Source of the DNA: Lysinibacillus sphaericus OT4b.31
GTDB lineage: Bacteria > Bacillota > Bacilli > Bacillales_A > Planococcaceae
Assembly (NCBI RefSeq): GCF_000392615.1
Contig: NZ_KB933398.1
Span: forward strand, 84,807-148,806
Length of the DNA: 64,000 nucleotides
Direction of reading: 5' to 3'
The translations under genes were made by a program, and so were the position numbers. Below the pieces are notes generated by a model that saw only the letters and a list, made by a program, of their open reading frames with translations, had not been told where the DNA came from and ran no database searches. Within the stretch, counting starts at the first letter, position 1. Every line of letters starts with the position of its first letter. Positions 54,520 through 62,850 of the stretch are shown one piece after another.

Positions 54520-55020
54520 ATGATTCGAATAATGGAAGTAAAAGATTTACCCGAAGTTTTAGACATCTACAATGACATCATTTTAACGAGCACAGCTGTC
54601 TACCGTTATGAGACGCAAACATTAAATGAAAAGAAACAGTGGTTTGACGAGCAACAACAATCTGGTAATCCATTGCTAGTCTTTGAGGAAAACGGAGAAG
54701 TGGCAGGTTTTGCTACTTATAGTCAGTTTCGCCCATACCCTGGTTACAAGCATACGATGGAGCATTCAGTGTATGTACATAAGGAACATTATCAGAAAGG
54801 TATTGCGACTAAACTGATGCGTGAATTAATACGTATTGCAGAGGAGCAAGGGGTCAAAACACTTGTGGCGGGTATTGATGCTGAAAACTTAGGAAGTATG
54901 AAAGCGCATGAAAAGTTAGGTTTTGAATATGCGGGAACGATAAAAAATGCAGGCTATAAATTTGAAGAATGGCTGGATTTAGTATTTTATCAACTACATT
55001 TAAGCGGACCGAAAATATAA
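54520..55020 (+). CDS. GNAT N-acetyltransferase (phosphinothricin acetyltransferase-like)
   Basis: 166 residues. IRIMEVKDLPEVLDIYNDIILTSTAVY and the FRPYPGYKHTMEHSVYVHKEHYQKGIATKLM acetyl-CoA region (split near residues 69-99) are typical of the Pat/YncA branch. That branch acetylates small amines such as phosphinothricin or methionine sulfoximine. The true substrate is unknown. It is monocistronic, and nothing recognisable lies between metH and it. Confidence 0.9.
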   Translation: MIRIMEVKDLPEVLDIYNDIILTSTAVYRYETQTLNEKKQWFDEQQQSGNPLLVFEENGEVAGFATYSQFRPYPGYKHTMEHSVYVHKEHYQKGIATKLMRELIRIAEEQGVKTLVAGIDAENLGSMKAHEKLGFEYAGTIKNAGYKFEEWLDLVFYQLHLSGPKI

Positions 55021-55353
55021 AAAGGCTATGACATTCACATCTGTATTTCGGAAGCGACGTTCATCATTTTTAGTGAAAGTAGAGAAATGAAGTACTCCTG
55101 TATGAAAGCCAAATCTTAAAAACCAATGATAGGGCCATACTCGTTTCAATTACTTTAATAGTTTGACGCATTGAACGGATACGTGGACGCCCTATGGTAA
55201 ATATAGGTTTCTACTAAAGGATAGATAAACAAAAAATCAATCGCTAACATTTCTAGTTATTCACGCTCATTGATTTGATTTTTCGTCATCATGTTTATCA
55301 TCACTTCAAGTATGTTTAGCAGGTTAGAGCAGAATTATCAATAGGCGATACAA
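55021..55353. other. Non-coding interval
   Basis: No gene, RNA or strong signal seen on either strand. A dispersed repeat follows at 55354. Confidence 0.5.
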
Positions 55354-55485
55354 GTTGATTGGAGTGGAAGGCGCGACACTCCTGCAGGAACAGCACGTGC
55401 GGAAAATCCATTTTTGCGGCGATCCGCCGCAAAAATTAGTTGGTGCCGTGCCTGCGGAAAGGGAGCGCCTGGAACGGAAACCAAC
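55354..55485. repeat. Compact dispersed Bacillaceae-type repeat
   Basis: It starts GTTGATTGGAGTGGAAGGCG and ends GCGCCTGGAACGGAAACCAAC (one base over shown in two parts: GCGCCTGGAACGG, AAACCAAC). It contains CGACACTCCTGCAGGAACAG and CCTGCGGAAAGGGAGCG. A perfect 11-bp hairpin (55411-55421 with 55425-55435, GC-rich) sits at the centre. It is GC-rich and non-coding. The wording matches intergenic elements seen in many Bacillaceae, here shortened. Confidence 0.68.
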
Positions 55486-55519
55486 GTTTTCTTACTATTT
55501 ATTCTAAAAAGAAAAAAGC

Positions 55520-55590
55520 CTGTAGACACTCATATTTTTTTGGAGTTGGTCTACAGTCAGAAAGGATATGACATTTGTCATATCCTTTTT
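55520..55590. terminator. Two adjacent hairpins before des
   Basis: CTGTAGAC (55520-55527) pairs with GTCTACAG (55550-55557) and, read on the minus strand, is followed by T's. The second, AAAGGATATGAC (55561-55572) with GTCATATCCTTT (55577-55588), ends in T's on the plus strand. They insulate the repeat from des. No gene ends directly at them. Confidence 0.75.
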
Positions 55591-55668
55591 ATGATGTTTG
55601 CGTCTGTTGCTCATTATACTCTTGTTTTATGATGAGGTCATAAGCAAAAGGAAACGAGGGAAAACGAA

Positions 55669-56700
55669 ATGGCTACAGATAAAGAAAAAACAAAAAAGCT
55701 GCGCCAAGATGTAGCACCATTTGCAAAATCGGATACTGGAAAAAGTATTTTTCAAATGGTGAATACAATTGTACCGTTAATTGTTCTATGGGTTGCTGGA
55801 TATATGTTAGTTAATGTTTCACCATGGTTAACTGCAGGTTTAAGTGTAATTTCAGCTGGGTTTGTCGTACGAGCATTTATTATTTTCCATGACTGTACAC
55901 ACGGTTCATTTTTCAAAAGTAAAAAAGCAAATGACTGGGTTGGTTTATTTACTGGGGTAATCACTTCATTTCCGTATGAAAAATGGAAGCGTGAGCATAC
56001 AATTCACCACGCAACAAGTTCGAACTTAGATAAGCGTGGAATCGGTGATATTGATATGATGACAGTGGAAGAGTATATAGAAGCTTCTAAAGGGCAACGT
56101 TTATGGTATCGTTTTTATCGTAATCCACTTGTAATGTTCGGCTTAGGTCCGTTATATATGGTGTTAGTGTTAAATCGTTTTAATCGTAAGGATGCAAAAT
56201 CAAAGGAACGTGCCAATACACATATTACGAATGTTATTATTGTAGGTATATGTGCAGCATTAATTTACTTCTTAGGGTGGCAAGCATTCTTGTTAGTGCA
56301 GGGTGTAACATTATTCGTTGCAGGCTCACTTGGCATTTGGCTATTTTACATCCAGCATACGTATGAGGATTCTTACTTTGAACATGACACAGAGTGGGAT
56401 TATGTAAAAGCAGCTGTTGAAGGCAGTTCATACTATAAATTACCAAAGGTATTGCAATGGGCAACGGGTAACATCGGTTTCCACCATGTCCACCATTTAG
56501 CACCTCGTGTACCTAACTATAATCTTGAAAAAGCGCATAATGAAACACCACCGTTACAAACAGCAACAACAATTACATTACGTACAAGTTTTGAATCGTT
56601 ACGTTATAAATTATATGACGAAGAGCAAGGGAAATTTGTATCATTTAAAGATGTTAATGAAATTATTAAACGAAAAGCGAAAGGCAGTATAGCTGCTTAG
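55669..56700 (+). CDS. des: Acyl-lipid fatty acid desaturase Des
   Basis: 343 residues, four to five membrane helices. The three His boxes are HDCTHGS (near 82-88), HTIHHA (near 118-123) and HHVHH (near 276-280). They bind the di-iron centre that inserts a double bond into membrane phospholipid acyl chains. The family and the kinase/regulator downstream match the B. subtilis Des pathway for keeping membranes fluid in the cold. GAGGGAAAACGA serves as SD. A terminator follows. Confidence 0.95.
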   Translation: MATDKEKTKKLRQDVAPFAKSDTGKSIFQMVNTIVPLIVLWVAGYMLVNVSPWLTAGLSVISAGFVVRAFIIFHDCTHGSFFKSKKANDWVGLFTGVITSFPYEKWKREHTIHHATSSNLDKRGIGDIDMMTVEEYIEASKGQRLWYRFYRNPLVMFGLGPLYMVLVLNRFNRKDAKSKERANTHITNVIIVGICAALIYFLGWQAFLLVQGVTLFVAGSLGIWLFYIQHTYEDSYFEHDTEWDYVKAAVEGSSYYKLPKVLQWATGNIGFHHVHHLAPRVPNYNLEKAHNETPPLQTATTITLRTSFESLRYKLYDEEQGKFVSFKDVNEIIKRKAKGSIAA

Positions 56701-56711
56701 TGGAAATTGAT

Positions 56712-56740
56712 CAGCCATCTCTTCTGGGGATGGCTGTTTT
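56712..56740 (+). terminator. Terminator of des
   Basis: CAGCCATC (56712-56719) pairs with GATGGCTG (56729-56736), then TTTT. Confidence 0.82.
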
Positions 56741-56775
56741 ACATAAAGTGATTTTTTGTACGGAAACGATGAGGT

Positions 56776-56846
56776 GAAGCGACAGCAACGAAAGGTTTGA
56801 CCGTGCGAAAGCGAAGCGACAGCAACGAGAGATAGGCGCATATGCG
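56776..56846. repeat. Direct repeat and palindrome between des and desK
   Basis: GAAGCGACAGCAACGA occurs at 56776-56791 and again at 56813-56828 (37-bp period). It is followed by the palindrome GCGCATATGCGC (about 56836-56847). The wording (GCGAAAGCGAAGCGAC) resembles the dispersed repeats at 32.4 and 55.4 kb. No gene is present. A TATAAT (56857-56862) lies just after it. Confidence 0.65.
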
Positions 56847-56896
56847 CTTTTCTTGTTATAATAAAGGGAAAAAGTAGGAAAGATCGTGAGGTTATG

Positions 56897-58042
56897 ATGA
56901 GAAAGTGGCATAGTATAATTCCGAATAGTCCCATACTGAGTATTTATTTATGGATTATTTTTTGTTTTCTACCGTTTTTCTTTATTTTTAAAAAATCTTC
57001 TTATATTGAAATATCGATAGGAATTACCTTTTTAATGCTGTATTTTATTTTTTATCGTTTTTCCGTAAATTCGAAAAATGGGCTTGTTTATATGTGGATT
57101 AGCTTCGAAATGGTCATTAATATCATTTTGACAATATTGTATGGCTATGTGTATTTGTCCATATTTACTGCGTTTTTCATTGGAAATATTCGTAGACCTG
57201 TAGGCTTTTATATTATGTACGGGCTGCATATAGGCTTTACTGTTATTTCTACTGGGGTTGGATTCTTCGTGGAATTACACTTATTTTTATCTCAACTTCC
57301 GTTTGTAGTGCTAACGATTTTAGCGGTAGTGCTTTTACCTCTTACCATTTATTCGAAAAATAAGCGTGAGAATTTAGAAGGGCAATTGGAAACGGCCAAT
57401 GAAAGAATTGCGGAATTGATTATTTTTGAGGAACGTCAACGCATTGCGCGTGATCTACACGATACATTGGGTCAAAAATTATCAATGATTGGATTGAAAA
57501 GTGACCTAGCCACAAGACTTATTGAGCGAGATCCGCAACAGGCGTTAGTAGAGATTAGAGATATTCGTCAAACTGCCAGTATTGCGCTTAAAGAGGTTCG
57601 TGAATTAGTTTCAGATATGCGTACAGCGAAATTTGAGGATGAGATTATGCGTATTTCTCAAATCCTAAAAGCGGCCGAAATGGAGTTTGTTTTTGATGGA
57701 GATAAGGATTCGCTACAGGTTCCACCGCTTGTGGAAAATGTTTTATCCATGTGTTTAAAAGAGGCGGTAACGAATGTCGTTAAGCATAGTGGTGCGAGTA
57801 AATGTGAAATTGCCTTCCATCAAAATTTTAAGGAAGTATATCTAGTTGTTCGTGATAATGGACAGGGTATTTCGAAGAAGCAGGTATTGAAGAATGGTAA
57901 TGGGTTAAAGGGGATGCGAGAGCGTTTAGAATTTATTAATGGCACCTTTAAAATAGAGAATGGTGAGGGTACAACATTAACTGTGTCTATTCCGGTGACC
58001 ATCACACATCAAAAGGTCAAAGACAACCTGCAGAACATATAG
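56897..58042 (+). CDS. desK: Membrane-fluidity sensor kinase DesK-like
   Basis: 381 residues. Five or so membrane helices (about 10-155) and a linker coiled coil (NLEGQLETANERIAEL) precede a HisKA_3 domain with the phospho-acceptor His in RIARDLHDTLGQKLSMIGLK. An HATPase domain follows with EAVTNVVKHS, DNGQGI and NGLKGMRERL. In B. subtilis DesK senses thicker membranes in the cold and phosphorylates DesR, which activates des. Of two adjacent ATGs, 56897 is better spaced from GAGG. Confidence 0.9.
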   Translation: MRKWHSIIPNSPILSIYLWIIFCFLPFFFIFKKSSYIEISIGITFLMLYFIFYRFSVNSKNGLVYMWISFEMVINIILTILYGYVYLSIFTAFFIGNIRRPVGFYIMYGLHIGFTVISTGVGFFVELHLFLSQLPFVVLTILAVVLLPLTIYSKNKRENLEGQLETANERIAELIIFEERQRIARDLHDTLGQKLSMIGLKSDLATRLIERDPQQALVEIRDIRQTASIALKEVRELVSDMRTAKFEDEIMRISQILKAAEMEFVFDGDKDSLQVPPLVENVLSMCLKEAVTNVVKHSGASKCEIAFHQNFKEVYLVVRDNGQGISKKQVLKNGNGLKGMRERLEFINGTFKIENGEGTTLTVSIPVTITHQKVKDNLQNI

Positions 58043-58061
58043 AGGAAAAGAGGATTGTGAC

Positions 58062-58667
58062 ATGATTCGAATTGTAATTGCTGAAGATCAAGGTATGCTG
58101 TTAGGGGCACTTCGTTCGTTACTCAGTATGGAGGATGATATGGAGGTCGTTGGGTTAGCAAAAAATGGTGAGGAAGCATTGGCACTTGTAGAGCAGTATC
58201 AACCAGATATTTGTATTATGGATATCGAAATGCCAGTGAAAACTGGACTTGATGCTGCTGAAGAATTGCATGGTTCGGATTGTAAAGTCATTATTTTAAC
58301 AACGTTTGCAAGACCGGGCTATTTTGAACGGGCAAGAAAAGCGGGTGTTCGTGGTTATTTACTAAAGGATAGTCCGATAGAGGAATTGGTAAGTGCTATT
58401 CGTACAATTATGGACGGCAAACGTATTTATGCCCCAGAGCTTGTTGATTTTGTTTATGAAGATGATAGTGAAAATCCTTTAACTGAGCGTGAAAGTCAGG
58501 TACTGACATTGGTTGCTGAAGGGAAGACAACAAAGGAAATTGCCGCAGAATTGTTTTTATCGGCGGGCACTGTACGTAACTATATTTCAACTATCTTAGA
58601 AAAGTTACATGTTGGGAATCGGATTGAAGCTATTGCGCGCTTTAAGGAAAAAGGCTGGAATAAATAA
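58062..58667 (+). CDS. desR: NarL-family response regulator DesR-like
   Basis: 201 residues. The receiver domain (1-120) has phospho-acceptor Asp in CIMDIEMPVKTG. The C-terminal LuxR-type helix-turn-helix reads LTERESQVLTLVAEGKTTKEIAAELFLS (140-167). It is paired with desK (19-base gap). The likely target is the des promoter upstream. Confidence 0.92.
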   Translation: MIRIVIAEDQGMLLGALRSLLSMEDDMEVVGLAKNGEEALALVEQYQPDICIMDIEMPVKTGLDAAEELHGSDCKVIILTTFARPGYFERARKAGVRGYLLKDSPIEELVSAIRTIMDGKRIYAPELVDFVYEDDSENPLTERESQVLTLVAEGKTTKEIAAELFLSAGTVRNYISTILEKLHVGNRIEAIARFKEKGWNK

Positions 58668-58754
58668 GACTTCTGAATGTACTTTTGACTGACGAATAGG
58701 TATGCTAAAAAATGGAGATTTGATCTATAAACTATTCAAAAGGGAGTAAGAGCT

Positions 58755-59471
58755 ATGCAAACTATATCTGGAAAAAATGCGTTAATTACTGGTGCGGGTC
58801 GTGGCATTGGACGTGCGACAGCAATCGCCTTTGCGCAAGAGGGCATAAACGTCGGTCTTGTAGGTCGTACAGTGGAAAATTTGCAACATGTTGCCGAAGA
58901 ATTAAAGGCATATGATGTGAAAGTAGCCATTGCGGCAGCTAATGTAGCCGATTTAGAGTCGATAGAAAAAGCGGTTGAAAGTATTCGGACGGAATTAGGT
59001 CCTATTGATATTTTAGTAAATAACGCAGGTATTTCAAAATTCGGCAAGTTTTTAGAACTTTCACCGGAAGACTGGACAAATATCGTAGATGTAAATGTAA
59101 AAGGTGTGTATTACACGACACGTGCAGTATTACCTGAAATGATCGAACGTGAGTCAGGCGATATTATTAATATTTCATCTACTGCAGGGCAAAAAGGTGC
59201 ACCGATTACAAGTGCATATAGTGCATCGAAAGCAGCTGTTATCGGTATGAGTGAATCATTAATGTTAGAGGTTCGTAAGCATAATATCCGCGTTGTGACG
59301 TTAACACCAAGTACAGTGGCGACAGATATGGCTGTCGAGTTACAACTAACTGACGGCAATCCTGAAAAAGTTATGCAGGCGGAAGACCTTGCCGACTTAA
59401 TGGTGGCACAATTGAAGTTACATCCACGTGTGGTATTAAAACATGCTGGTCTATGGTCAACAAATCCTTAA
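58755..59471 (+). CDS. Short-chain dehydrogenase/reductase (FabG-like)
   Basis: 238 residues. The NAD(P) motif [10 protein letters not shown] (12-21), NNAG near 88, catalytic Ser in [10 protein letters not shown] and YSASK (Tyr/Lys near 153-157) are intact. It reduces a carbonyl with NADPH. Annotation as 3-oxoacyl-ACP reductase is customary, but the sequence does not fix the substrate. AGGGAGT SD. Monocistronic. Confidence 0.9.
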   Translation: MQTISGKNALITGAGRGIGRATAIAFAQEGINVGLVGRTVENLQHVAEELKAYDVKVAIAAANVADLESIEKAVESIRTELGPIDILVNNAGISKFGKFLELSPEDWTNIVDVNVKGVYYTTRAVLPEMIERESGDIINISSTAGQKGAPITSAYSASKAAVIGMSESLMLEVRKHNIRVVTLTPSTVATDMAVELQLTDGNPEKVMQAEDLADLMVAQLKLHPRVVLKHAGLWSTNP

Positions 59472-59472
59472 C

Positions 59473-59508
59473 AATGTGGCGGGAAGCAAATTCTCGCCGC
59501 ATTTTCTA
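59473..59508 (+). terminator. Terminator of the SDR gene
   Basis: AATGTGGCGGGAA (59473-59485) pairs with TTCTCGCCGCATT (59491-59503; G-U and one A-C step), then TTTCT. Confidence 0.7.
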
Positions 59509-59591
59509 TTTTGTAAGGTGTTTATTGAAAAAATGAAAAAATCGTCCATAAAATGCACGTGGTACATTATGATGAAATGTATAATTGTATG

Positions 59592-59629
59592 ATAAAAAAG
59601 ACCTTATCGCCATGAAGAGGCGATAAGGT
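59592..59629 (-). terminator. Terminator of proline dehydrogenase
   Basis: On the minus strand ACCTTATCGCC (59629-59619) pairs with GGCGATAAGGT (59611-59601), followed by CTTTTTTATC. Confidence 0.88.
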
Positions 59630-59636
59630 TCAATCA

Positions 59637-60611
59637 TTACTTATTGCGCTTTGTTAAGCGTCCAAGAACGAATGCACCTGCTGCAACAGCAAGGACTGTA
59701 TTCGTTTTTTTCGTAAATACTTGCTTCGTTACAAGGTTAATGTTTTGTGGGCGCTCCGCTAAACGACGCATAAAGTAACCGTACCAATCTTCGCCAAATG
59801 GTACGTATACGCAGAAGTTATAGCCTTCTTTTGCCAGCTCTTTTTGCATGTCCGTGCGGAAGCCGTAAAGCATTTGGAATTCGAATTTATCAAGCGGTAT
59901 ATTATTGTCAGCAACAAAGCGTTTTACATGTGCGATGACGTTATGGTCATGTGTTGCAATTGATGTGAATTTACCGTGAAGTAAATGATATTCAATCAGC
60001 TCGATAAAGTTTAAATCGATATCTAATTTATCCTGGAAAGCAACTTCCACAGGTTCTTTATATGCTCCTTTTACAATGCGTAAACGATAGTTTTTGAATT
60101 TCTCTATATCGTCTTTTGCACGATAAAAGTATGATTGAATAACTGTACCGACGTTATTAAACGTTTTAGAAAGTTCTTCTACCATATCAAAGGACGTTTG
60201 GAGACGACCGTAATCTTCCATATCAAAGTTAACAAAAATATTATAGGCAGCGGCTTTTTCAACGATTTCATATAAATTGTCATAGCAAAAATCAACGTCA
60301 ATATCTAAGCCCAACTGAGAAGGTTTAAGTGAAATATGGGCGTTGACACCGTTTTCATGAATCGCTTCAATAACAGCAAGGATTTGTTCTTTGGCTGCAG
60401 ATGCTTCTTCTTCACTAGCAACAAATTCCCCTAAATTATCAACTGTACAAGAGATATTATGGGCATTTAGTTCTTTGATGCTTGCAATCGTTTCTTCTAT
60501 ATTTGTACCAGCTACTACATTTTGGGCTCCTAATTTTAAGCCGTATTTTTTAGCAGTACTATTTAATAGTTGGTTCTCAGATAATTGAATGAAAAAATCG
60601 CGTAATAACAT
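59637..60611 (-). CDS. Proline dehydrogenase (PutB/FadM type)
   Basis: 324 residues, a FAD-dependent TIM-barrel monofunctional enzyme. NISCTVDNLGEFVASEEEA, ISLKPSQLGLDID, NFDMEDYGRLQTS and RIVKGAYKEP are family landmarks, with YVPFGEDWYGYFMRRLAERP near the C-terminus. It oxidises proline to pyrroline-5-carboxylate. The next step enzyme (P5C dehydrogenase) is not adjacent. The ATG at 60611 has GAGGAG 7 bases upstream. Confidence 0.93.
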   Translation of the reverse strand: MLLRDFFIQLSENQLLNSTAKKYGLKLGAQNVVAGTNIEETIASIKELNAHNISCTVDNLGEFVASEEEASAAKEQILAVIEAIHENGVNAHISLKPSQLGLDIDVDFCYDNLYEIVEKAAAYNIFVNFDMEDYGRLQTSFDMVEELSKTFNNVGTVIQSYFYRAKDDIEKFKNYRLRIVKGAYKEPVEVAFQDKLDIDLNFIELIEYHLLHGKFTSIATHDHNVIAHVKRFVADNNIPLDKFEFQMLYGFRTDMQKELAKEGYNFCVYVPFGEDWYGYFMRRLAERPQNINLVTKQVFTKKTNTVLAVAAGAFVLGRLTKRNK

Positions 60612-60685
60612 GGTCATTCTCCTCACAGCATTTTTCTTTTTAGTATAACATATTTGGAAAAAATGTAATGGATTCGATGTTACAA

Positions 60686-61438
60686 TTATTTGTTTTCTAT
60701 TATTTGCATACGTTCATTAAATAATACAGGATAGCTTAAAAAGCCTATCATTATGCTGGATAATGTTGCAGTTGTTAGAAGTGCGAAAATGATCAATAGT
60801 TGAAATTGTACGGCTTGGATAGGGTCTGCACCACCGATGATTTGTCCGCTCATCATGCCTGGTAATTGTACAAGTCCAATTGTTTTTTGACTTTCAATTG
60901 TTGGAATCATACTGGCCTTAATAGCACTGATTAATTGCCGATGGATCGCCTGTTTTGGGGTACCTCCAAGTGATAAAATGAGCTCAATCTCATTTTGATG
61001 ACTTGTAATTTCTGCTGTGAAACGATTTAAAAATAGTATTGATAATACCATAGAATTTCCAATTAACATTCCGCTAATAGGAATGATATATTGTGCTGTT
61101 GCAGGTATAATGCCAAAACCAATTAATACGCCTTGTGTCACAATTTCGACTACAACAAGGGTAATGGCAATCTTCCATGTAATCCCTCTTATTCCTTCCC
61201 CTTTTTTACGAGTATTTAGGGTTGCGACAATAATCATCAATGCAACCATCAACAAAATAAAAATAATGCTTCCTGTATCAAAGACAAGTTTTAAAATGTA
61301 GCCAACTGCCAATAACTGAATAATGGAGCGTATAGTCGCAATAATTGTATCCTTTTCAAGGCCAAGCTTTAACGCTTTTGATAATAACAATGGAATTAAC
61401 ACAAAAATCAATGTAAGGGAGAGTGCGGTATATGTCAT
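60686..61438 (-). CDS. fetB: FetB-type ABC permease (UPF0014)
   Basis: 250 residues, about six to seven membrane helices. SIIQLLAVGYILKLVF, ISGMLIGNSMVLSILFLNR, and LVQLPGMMSGQIIGGADPIQAVQFQ are signatures of UPF0014/FetB. In E. coli FetAB exports iron and protects against peroxide. It overlaps fetA by 4 bases (ATGA). Confidence 0.9.
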   Translation of the reverse strand: MTYTALSLTLIFVLIPLLLSKALKLGLEKDTIIATIRSIIQLLAVGYILKLVFDTGSIIFILLMVALMIIVATLNTRKKGEGIRGITWKIAITLVVVEIVTQGVLIGFGIIPATAQYIIPISGMLIGNSMVLSILFLNRFTAEITSHQNEIELILSLGGTPKQAIHRQLISAIKASMIPTIESQKTIGLVQLPGMMSGQIIGGADPIQAVQFQLLIIFALLTTATLSSIMIGFLSYPVLFNERMQIIENK

Positions 61439-62166
61439 GCGTTTACCCCCTGTACAAATTCTGCAACACGAGGATTAGTTGGTGCATTCAGTAGTGAGCT
61501 TTGGCCAGTTTCAATAAGCTCTCCATCCATCATAACCCATGTATAATGACCAATCGTTAGTGCCTGATGTAAATTGTGTGTAATCCAAATCATCGTGACA
61601 TTGTATTTTTTGTTTAATGTCACAATGAGTGCCTCGATGTCCTGTACTGATTGACGATCGAGAGCAGAGGTAATTTCATCTAATAATAGGATAGACGATT
61701 GGTTGATGAGGGTACGCGCGATTGATACCTTTTGGCGTTGTCCACCGGATAATTCAGTTGTTGAACGTTGTAAAAAGCTTTCATCTAGTCCGACGTCCTG
61801 TAGATACTGGATTGCTTCTTGTTGAGTAAGTGTTTTTCCTTGTAGTGAACGGGGAAGGGCTAAATTATCAAAAACCGAACCGGCAATCATTGGCGCGGCT
61901 TGAAGAGCAATACCTACCTGTCTTCGTAAAGTAGTGGGCTCATAGGTAGAAATTGGCTGATCATCAATCAAAATTTGCCCGTCTGTTGGTGTTAGTAGCC
62001 CATTGCACATTTTCAGTAACGTTGTTTTACCTGCACCAGATGGACCAACAAGTGTCGTAATTTTGCCCTTTGGTATGGACCCAGTAATGGTTTTTAAAAT
62101 AGCCTTGTTATTCATTGAAAAGCTGATTTGTTGAAAGTGAATTGCAGGCTCGTATAACATTTTCAT
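61435..62166 (-). CDS. fetA: FetA-type ABC ATPase
   Basis: 243 residues. Walker A GPSGAGKTT near 42-50, signature LSGGQRQKVSIA near 143, Walker B ILLLDEITSALD, switch His in ITHNLHQA. It energises the FetB permease encoded next. AAGGAG lies 10 bases before the ATG. No Fur or PerR box was seen upstream. Confidence 0.9.
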   Translation of the reverse strand: MKMLYEPAIHFQQISFSMNNKAILKTITGSIPKGKITTLVGPSGAGKTTLLKMCNGLLTPTDGQILIDDQPISTYEPTTLRRQVGIALQAAPMIAGSVFDNLALPRSLQGKTLTQQEAIQYLQDVGLDESFLQRSTTELSGGQRQKVSIARTLINQSSILLLDEITSALDRQSVQDIEALIVTLNKKYNVTMIWITHNLHQALTIGHYTWVMMDGELIETGQSSLLNAPTNPRVAEFVQGVNA

Positions 62167-62291
62167 ATAGTAGAAACTCCTTTATACTAGTAGGTAATAT
62201 TAATTTAGCATAGAAAGGAATGGATGCTACAGCTATTTTCCATTTTCATAGTAGAGTACTAGTAATACGTTATGTAAGGAGAACAGGAAAA

Positions 62292-62792
62292 ATGGATATT
62301 TTATATGTGGATACGATAACTTATGCCCAGGGAACTATGTACATTGTTGCATCAGAAGAAGGTCTTGTTTATATTGGAACGCCCAATGCGCCATTTGATG
62401 AAGTAGAAGTGTGGGCAAAAAAGCCATTTAAAGGCTATAGCTTTGAAGTGAATAAAGAAAAATTAGAGCTATACGTTAAACAATTAACAGCTTATTTGAA
62501 CGGGCAACTTACTGAATTTGATCTACCGGTTCATGTGAAGGGAACAGCTTTTCAGCTCGCTGTCTGGGATGCATTAAAAGCGCTTCCTTATGGTACAACA
62601 ACATCGTACTCAGCGATCGCACAAGGAATTGGCAACCCAAAAGCGGTAAGGGCGGTTGGGAGTGCAATCGGCGCCAACCCAATATTGGCTATCATTCCGT
62701 GTCATCGTGTCATCGGGAAAAATGGTAAACTAACAGGTTTTCGTAGTGGTTTAGCAATGAAAGAATTTTTACTTCAATTAGAGAGAGCGTAA
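62292..62792 (+). CDS. ogt: Methylated-DNA-protein-cysteine methyltransferase
   Basis: 166 residues. The active-site IPCHRVIGKNG (Cys about 135) accepts the methyl group from O6-methylguanine in a suicide reaction. FQLAVWDALKALPYGTTTSYSAIA and the recognition-helix Arg in NPKAVRAVGSAIGANP are conserved. The ATG at 62292 has AAGGAGA upstream. The 24 extra codons of the longer frame are not family-like. It is divergent from fetAB, and a terminator follows. Confidence 0.93.
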   Translation: MDILYVDTITYAQGTMYIVASEEGLVYIGTPNAPFDEVEVWAKKPFKGYSFEVNKEKLELYVKQLTAYLNGQLTEFDLPVHVKGTAFQLAVWDALKALPYGTTTSYSAIAQGIGNPKAVRAVGSAIGANPILAIIPCHRVIGKNGKLTGFRSGLAMKEFLLQLERA

Positions 62793-62796
62793 AAGA

Positions 62797-62836
62797 AGGA
62801 GTCGTCTCAAATGTTCTGTGAGACAGCTCCTTTTTG
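62797..62836. terminator. Bidirectional terminator between ogt and amt
   Basis: AAGGAGTCGTCTCA (62797-62810) pairs with TGAGACAGCTCCTT (62820-62833; one mismatch), with T's on the plus side and a T-rich run on the minus side. Confidence 0.82.
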
Positions 62837-62850
62837 CCAGAAAGTTTTCT

